Shown here: in pieces, positions 19,689 through 21,790 of the stretch
How the letters are laid out: each line of letters opens with the position of its first letter
How positions within the stretch are numbered: the stretch's first letter is position 1
From: a virus
IMG/VR virus record: IMGVR_UViG_3300027996_000191
Coordinates: 1 to 21,790 of that record
Strand: one strand, 5' to 3'
Length of the DNA: 21,790 bases
Program-made: the position numbers and the translations under genes
Notes under the pieces: generated by a model
What the model was told of the DNA's origin: nothing
What the model saw: only the letters and a program-made list of their open reading frames with translations
The model's database searches: none

Positions 19689-20264
19689 TCAATAAGGGAC
19701 TTCGTCCTCGTCTTCAGCAACAGGTGGTTCAAATGCTGCAAATGGATCTTCTCCATCAAATAATGCAGGTAGATTTATTGCCTTTAATTCTGCCTTGGCA
19801 ATAGCTCGCAGATCATCATCCAACTTTTTAATTGGCTTTGGATTCATGGCATAGGTTGTTTCCAATCCTTCACCATTCCTGACAACTGAGATGTCGTACT
19901 TCCGGCAGTCTCCCCAATCCTCATCGTTAGCAAGTTGCAATAACTCTGATTGTAGTTTTGTCTGCGTCATCTCCAATATCTGCACTTTACTCTCTGCATA
20001 ATTATAAACAACAAACGCATAAAAACTGCGTGGTTTATCTTCAAATGCCTGGGGTGCTTCTGCACCTTCTGCCCAACGGATCGGACGCTTCTTGCCATCC
20101 ACAACTGCCCAGCCTAACGTTCCACATATAAAGCCAGGAGTAGGCTTATCATCACTCGATCCGATTATTCGGAACTTATTATCTCCCTGCTGAAACCTCA
20201 TATAGTTTCCAGCGCCACCACCACCCTCTGAAGGTGCTTTTATATTACTTGGTAAGAATGCCAT
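19689..20264 (-). CDS. ssDNA-binding-like recombination protein
   Basis: A 191-residue protein. The N-terminal NYMRFQQGDNKFRIIGS (20-36) and central VYNYAESKVQILEMTQTKLQ (87-106), DWGDCRKYDISVVRNGEGLE (116-135) are a pattern I know from phage proteins paired with RecE/RecT-type or Cas4-like nucleases and thought to bind ssDNA through an OB fold. The C-terminus is acidic and ends DEDEVPY, similar to the SSB tail (acidic residues then a Pro and an aromatic) that docks partner proteins. It stops one base before the RecE-like start. No SD precedes ATG 20264; the region upstream carries GCTACA units. Confidence 0.65.
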   Translation of the reverse strand: MAFLPSNIKAPSEGGGGAGNYMRFQQGDNKFRIIGSSDDKPTPGFICGTLGWAVVDGKKRPIRWAEGAEAPQAFEDKPRSFYAFVVYNYAESKVQILEMTQTKLQSELLQLANDEDWGDCRKYDISVVRNGEGLETTYAMNPKPIKKLDDDLRAIAKAELKAINLPALFDGEDPFAAFEPPVAEDEDEVPY

Positions 20265-20301
20265 ATTATTATATTTATTTATTATTTTTGTATTGTTTGT
20301 G

Positions 20302-20329
20302 TTGACATGTAGCTTTTAGTGTAGTTTTG
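20302..20329 (+). promoter_or_regulatory. Divergent promoter region with TGTAGC units
   Basis: The 73-bp gap between the genes at 20264 and 20338 contains TTGACA (20302-20307), TGTAGC (20308-20313) and TGTAGT (20320-20325). A Bacteroidetes-style TAnnTTTG string occurs at 20322-20329, but the many SD sites elsewhere argue against that host group, so it may be chance. Read towards the SSB-like gene the units are ACTACA and GCTACA. Confidence 0.35.
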
Positions 20330-20337
20330 TGTGTTTT

Positions 20338-20538
20338 ATGCCATCAAAACCCAACTTAACAAAACCCGTGTCAATTCGATTATCTCCGCAAGTGCGGAAA
20401 ACTGTTAAAGATCTCTCGGAAAGTACCGGGCTTCTCCAGGCTCAAGTGTATGACCTGATTCTTCGTGCTGGTTGTAAAGCGATTGAGGACAATCAAATGA
20501 AGTTTGAGATGCCTCTTCGTTTTGAGCAGAAGCAGTAA
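20338..20538 (+). CDS. Ribbon-helix-helix protein
   Basis: A 66-residue protein starting MPSKPNLTKPVSIRL; a slightly upstream ATG at 20329 is possible. The strand KPVSIRLS and helices QVRKTVKDLSESTG and AQVYDLILRAGCKAIEDNQ match the CopG/Arc ribbon-helix-helix fold, a dimeric DNA-binding domain. It is the only plus-strand gene in the integration-replication block, divergent from the SSB-like gene, so it probably represses that block or itself. Its 3' end overlaps a minus-strand gene by 134 bases. No SD is seen. Confidence 0.65.
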   Translation: MPSKPNLTKPVSIRLSPQVRKTVKDLSESTGLLQAQVYDLILRAGCKAIEDNQMKFEMPLRFEQKQ

Positions 20539-20674
20539 GTAAAAACTCAAGTGATTGTTGCAAGTCCTCAATACGGACTATGCTTGGCCTGTCGCAGAAT
20601 ACCTCGACTTGTCCATCCTCTTTGAGATTTAACTCTATTCCATTTAATACTATTGTGTGATTGTAAGTAGTCAT
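20405..20674 (-). CDS. Hypothetical protein, overlaps convergent RHH gene
   Basis: An 89-residue frame starting MTTYNHTIVLNGIELNLKED. The first 50 residues look like a real small protein (beta hairpin, then helix RIEDLQQSLEFLLTASAQN). The last 40 are antisense to the ribbon-helix-helix gene and look less ordered. ATG 20674 is preceded by GCTACAA, as at 9980. Both genes may be real with an antisense 3' overlap, or this one may be spurious beyond its N-terminus. It lies between integrase and the recombination genes; function unknown. Confidence 0.45.
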   Translation of the reverse strand: MTTYNHTIVLNGIELNLKEDGQVEVFCDRPSIVRIEDLQQSLEFLLTASAQNEEASQTSFDCPQSLYNQHEESGHTLEPGEARYFPRDL

Positions 20675-20707
20675 TTGTAGCTTATTAATTATTGTTTTTA
20701 CCGCTAT

Positions 20708-20730
20708 TTTAAATTAGAAGTTTAAATTAG
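20708..20730. repeat. Direct repeat TTTAAATTAG at the integrase 3' end
   Basis: Two exact 10-bp copies (20708-20717, 20721-20730), 13 bp apart; the second covers the integrase stop. This could be an arm-type site or an att-related repeat, but AT-rich repeats also arise by chance. Confidence 0.35.
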
Positions 20731-21725
20731 GATGCCTTTAGTTGTGGCAATCCTGAGTATATTCGATCCGTGATCTTTGTGTCTGCGTGACCCAACGCTT
20801 TACTCGCTGCATAGATACCATCACTTCGCATAATTCTGTGACCACAGTATTTACGTAATAAATGTATTCTGTAAGTCTCTTTCACGCCACACTCGTTTTT
20901 CAAGAAGGTGTTGAATATACGAGGAAGAAAATCCTTTGGTGCATCAAGCACTAATACATCTGATGCTGCATCACCACGAAGGTCTTGAAATATATCCCAA
21001 TAGGTAGGGTCACATGGCCTGTCCTCAAAGTCTGTGGGCTTTGCACGCTTAATACTCTTGGGTTGCCAGACTCGTATCAATTTATTGCCATCTAGCGTGC
21101 TATAAAAATCACTCCACTTAATCCGCTTTATCTCGGATCTACGCAAACCAAGTCCATACCCAAGCAAGAATGCCATGTAAATACTTGGTCGCTCAAATCG
21201 AACTTCCTCGCACTTTGCAATAATTCTATCAATTGCATCTGTGGGAATGAATGCTTTCACGCCAATTGGTGCAACTCGGTGTGCAGTCCAATTGCTAAAG
21301 AAGCGAGCTTCAATTCCACAAGCCACATAGTACTCGCACATGTTGCGACTGAACAAACTCTTCGCACGCCTTAACCTTTCCTTGTGTTGTGGGAATACCT
21401 GTGCGTAGTGTGCTGGTAAAGTTAAATTATACTGCGGATGCGTGCCACCCAAGTACCTTGTGTCCATGTCCACATTCATACCCAAGTCAGTAAGCACTAA
21501 TTTAAAAATGCCAGCACATGCCTTCATCGTCTTGTACGAAGGTGGTGTAAAATTAACCGCACGACAGTCAAGATAGTTGTAGATTAGTTCACTAATGTTA
21601 ATAACGCGCAGTGGAGGCGCTACGAAATCTAACTGTATTGGGGTATTAGTCATTCTTGTAGTAGGTAAGTTGTGGGTAGTTACCTCTAATAAGCGATTTG
21701 GCGTTTGTAAAGTAGTATTGTTCAT
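20727..21725 (-). CDS. int: Tyrosine integrase
   Basis: A 332-residue site-specific recombinase. The catalytic set is present: Arg near 195 in LGLRRSEIKRIKW, a beta-hairpin Lys in WQPKSIKRA, HLLR (His288, Arg291), His313 in LGHADTKITDR and the nucleophile Tyr323 in RIYSG. The N-terminal 100 or so residues would hold the core-binding domain; a classical arm-binding domain is not obvious. It should integrate and, with a directionality factor, excise the phage. It starts at ATG 21725; a second ATG at codon 25 is possible. The 65 bases beyond it, to the window end, are very AT-rich with no gene; attP is not identifiable. Confidence 0.9.
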   Translation of the reverse strand: MNNTTLQTPNRLLEVTTHNLPTTRMTNTPIQLDFVAPPLRVINISELIYNYLDCRAVNFTPPSYKTMKACAGIFKLVLTDLGMNVDMDTRYLGGTHPQYNLTLPAHYAQVFPQHKERLRRAKSLFSRNMCEYYVACGIEARFFSNWTAHRVAPIGVKAFIPTDAIDRIIAKCEEVRFERPSIYMAFLLGYGLGLRRSEIKRIKWSDFYSTLDGNKLIRVWQPKSIKRAKPTDFEDRPCDPTYWDIFQDLRGDAASDVLVLDAPKDFLPRIFNTFLKNECGVKETYRIHLLRKYCGHRIMRSDGIYAASKALGHADTKITDRIYSGLPQLKAS

Positions 21726-21790
21726 TTCGTTAAGACTTTTAATTTATTTTATTATTTTTATTGTTTTAACCTATATATTTATTAGTGATC

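Noticed and set aside
1-21790. CRISPR arrays, tRNA or rRNA genes, insertion sequences
   Set aside because: No regularly spaced repeat-spacer pattern, no cloverleaf or rRNA-like stretch, and no transposase gene could be seen.

Overview
The window is a stretch of a temperate tailed-phage (or prophage) genome. It carries a tyrosine integrase, a RecE-like recombination gene with an ssDNA-binding-like partner, a DnaB replication module, a DnaA domain-IV protein, a large terminase, a portal, a scaffold and an SU10-type major capsid protein. I see no bacterial housekeeping genes, tRNAs, rRNAs or CRISPR arrays. By eye the DNA is moderately AT-rich. Shine-Dalgarno (SD) sites such as GGAGG precede several genes, so the host uses conventional SD initiation. 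The host cannot be named from this sequence. Tail and lysis genes are not recognisable here and presumably lie outside the window.

Layout, left to right. (1) 52-9980, minus strand, read right to left: an HTH protein, a small acidic protein, a C5-cytosine methyltransferase whose gene also holds a second long open frame, a chain of overlapping small genes, terminase large subunit, portal, two small proteins, scaffold, major capsid protein, a probable decoration protein and one unknown gene. Intrinsic terminators sit at 3096-3137 and 424-456. (2) 10044-11148, plus strand: a protein resembling small-terminase-region proteins and an HTH-HNH endonuclease, divergent from the HTH gene across an operator-like palindrome. 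(3) 11149-11919: about 770 bp with no convincing gene, dense in inverted repeats, tandem repeats and a GC-rich block; a candidate cos, origin or regulatory hub. (4) 11920-14181, plus strand: a RadC/JAB-domain protein and a tightly coupled row of small unknown proteins, ended by a terminator-like structure at 14232-14291. (5) 14368-21725, minus strand except for one ribbon-helix-helix gene: integrase, unknown small gene, ssDNA-binding-like protein, RecE-like nuclease with a fused HTH, an excisionase-like protein, DnaA domain IV, a RusA gene split by a frameshift, ParB-like protein, PD-(D/E)XK nuclease, membrane microprotein, ribbon-helix-helix replication protein and DnaB helicase.

How it works together (inference): block 5 handles integration, recombination and replication; blocks 1 and 2 handle DNA packaging and head assembly; block 4 looks like an early accessory or host-takeover set. 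The observations most worth following are the methyltransferase gene that appears to encode two family-like proteins in two frames, a recurring RCTACA element set zero or one base before start codons on both strands (and repeated at 10-bp spacing ahead of the scaffold gene), the reused translational-coupling cassette in block 4, and several unrecorded microproteins.
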